From Streptomyces lienomycini (lineage in GTDB: Bacteria > Actinomycetota > Actinomycetes > Streptomycetales > Streptomycetaceae), in NCBI RefSeq assembly GCF_027947595.1, contig NZ_CP116257.1, positions 6,508,001 through 6,572,000 on the forward strand: a stretch of DNA of 64,000 nt, written 5' to 3'. The translations under genes were made by a program, and so were the position numbers. This document shows, piece after piece, positions 63,854 through 64,000 of the stretch. Below the pieces are notes generated by a model. That model was not told the origin of the DNA. It was given only the letters and a program-made list of their open reading frames with translations, and did no database searches. Every line of letters starts with the position of its first letter. Position 1 is the stretch's first letter.

Positions 63854-63939
63854 GGTGGTGTCCTTTCCTCGCCCCGGCCCGTTCCGCGGCTTCGCCCCCG
63901 GCGCTCGGGCGACGGGGGCGGCAGGGCGTACCGGGTCCG

Positions 63940-64000
63940 CTACTGCTGCGGGTGGTGGGCCGGGACCGGGGGGAGGTCGCCCGTGGTCTCGTAGGACGTG
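63940..64000 (-). CDS. rpiB: C-terminal end of probable ribose-5-phosphate isomerase B (partial)
   Basis: Only the last 19 codons and the TAG stop lie in the window: TSYETTGDLPPVPAHHPQQ. This ending matches the tail I recall for Streptomyces RpiB, and that gene follows the Nei gene in S. coelicolor by memory. The assignment rests on 19 residues and is tentative. The rest of the gene is beyond 64000. Confidence 0.5.
   Translation of the reverse strand, partial: TSYETTGDLPPVPAHHPQQ

Overview
This window is high-GC chromosomal DNA from a Streptomyces species. Evidence: G/C-ending codons throughout, many GTG starts, GGAGG-type ribosome binding sites, and a gene order that I recall as matching the S. 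coelicolor chromosome from about SCO2576 to SCO2627 (synteny from memory, not searched). It is core chromosome interrupted by one ~10 kb integrative element.

Layout. (1) 10-7335: rsfS, a histidine phosphatase, nadD and a set of envelope genes (a LytR-CpsA-Psr protein resembling PdtA, two small membrane proteins, an M48 metallopeptidase, two sibling membrane proteins). (2) 7432-10646: proline genes proA and proB with a conserved hypothetical between them. (3) 11165-15870: two large teichoic-acid-type polymerases on the + strand. With region 1 these look like the spore-wall polymer locus. (4) 15913-18050: obgE, rpmA, rplU with a clear promoter upstream. (5) 18262-28961: a glycerol-1-phosphate-dehydrogenase-like protein, a very large RNase E/G, and a TIGR03936/TIGR03960 pair now split by a secreted trypsin-like/FG-GAP protein that has lost its catalytic His and Ser. 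(6) 29053-35593: the cell-elongation cluster mreB-mreC-mreD-mrdA-rodA. (7) 35912-42460: ndk, a CRISPR-like repeat pair, DUF4233, folC, valS and a proline/glutamine-rich membrane protein. (8) 42537-47138: clpX, clpP2, clpP1, tig, followed by tRNA-Pro(TGG) and tRNA-Gly(TCC).

(9) 47604-57623: a pSAM2-like actinomycete integrative and conjugative element (AICE) inserted in the 3' end of tRNA-Gly(TCC). It is bounded by a perfect 44-bp direct repeat and carries int, xis, a rolling-circle Rep, small transfer/spread proteins, an FtsK-like Tra, an SCO3933-family activator, an XRE/TPR regulator and a GntR-NUDIX fusion. The Rep-to-transfer operon appears to run leftward from a promoter whose spacer is almost exactly filled by a 20-bp palindrome. 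The right ~1 kb has almost no genes but several strong inverted repeats and may hold cis-acting replication or transfer sites.

(10) 57627-64000: chromosome resumes with a small membrane protein, an acyltransferase, an HD-domain protein with a Ser-Leu microsatellite, a PP2C-type phosphatase, an Eis-like acetyltransferase, an Fpg/Nei glycosylase, and the last codons of a gene that looks like rpiB.

Most core genes run on the minus strand. Strong hairpins lie at convergent gene ends. The most interesting items are the AICE control region and its structured non-coding end, the CRISPR-like repeat pair at 36409-36498, the pseudo-protease at 24835-26787, a probable CTG start at 24644, and a 20-bp perfect stem whose loop is the stop codon at 15868-15870.
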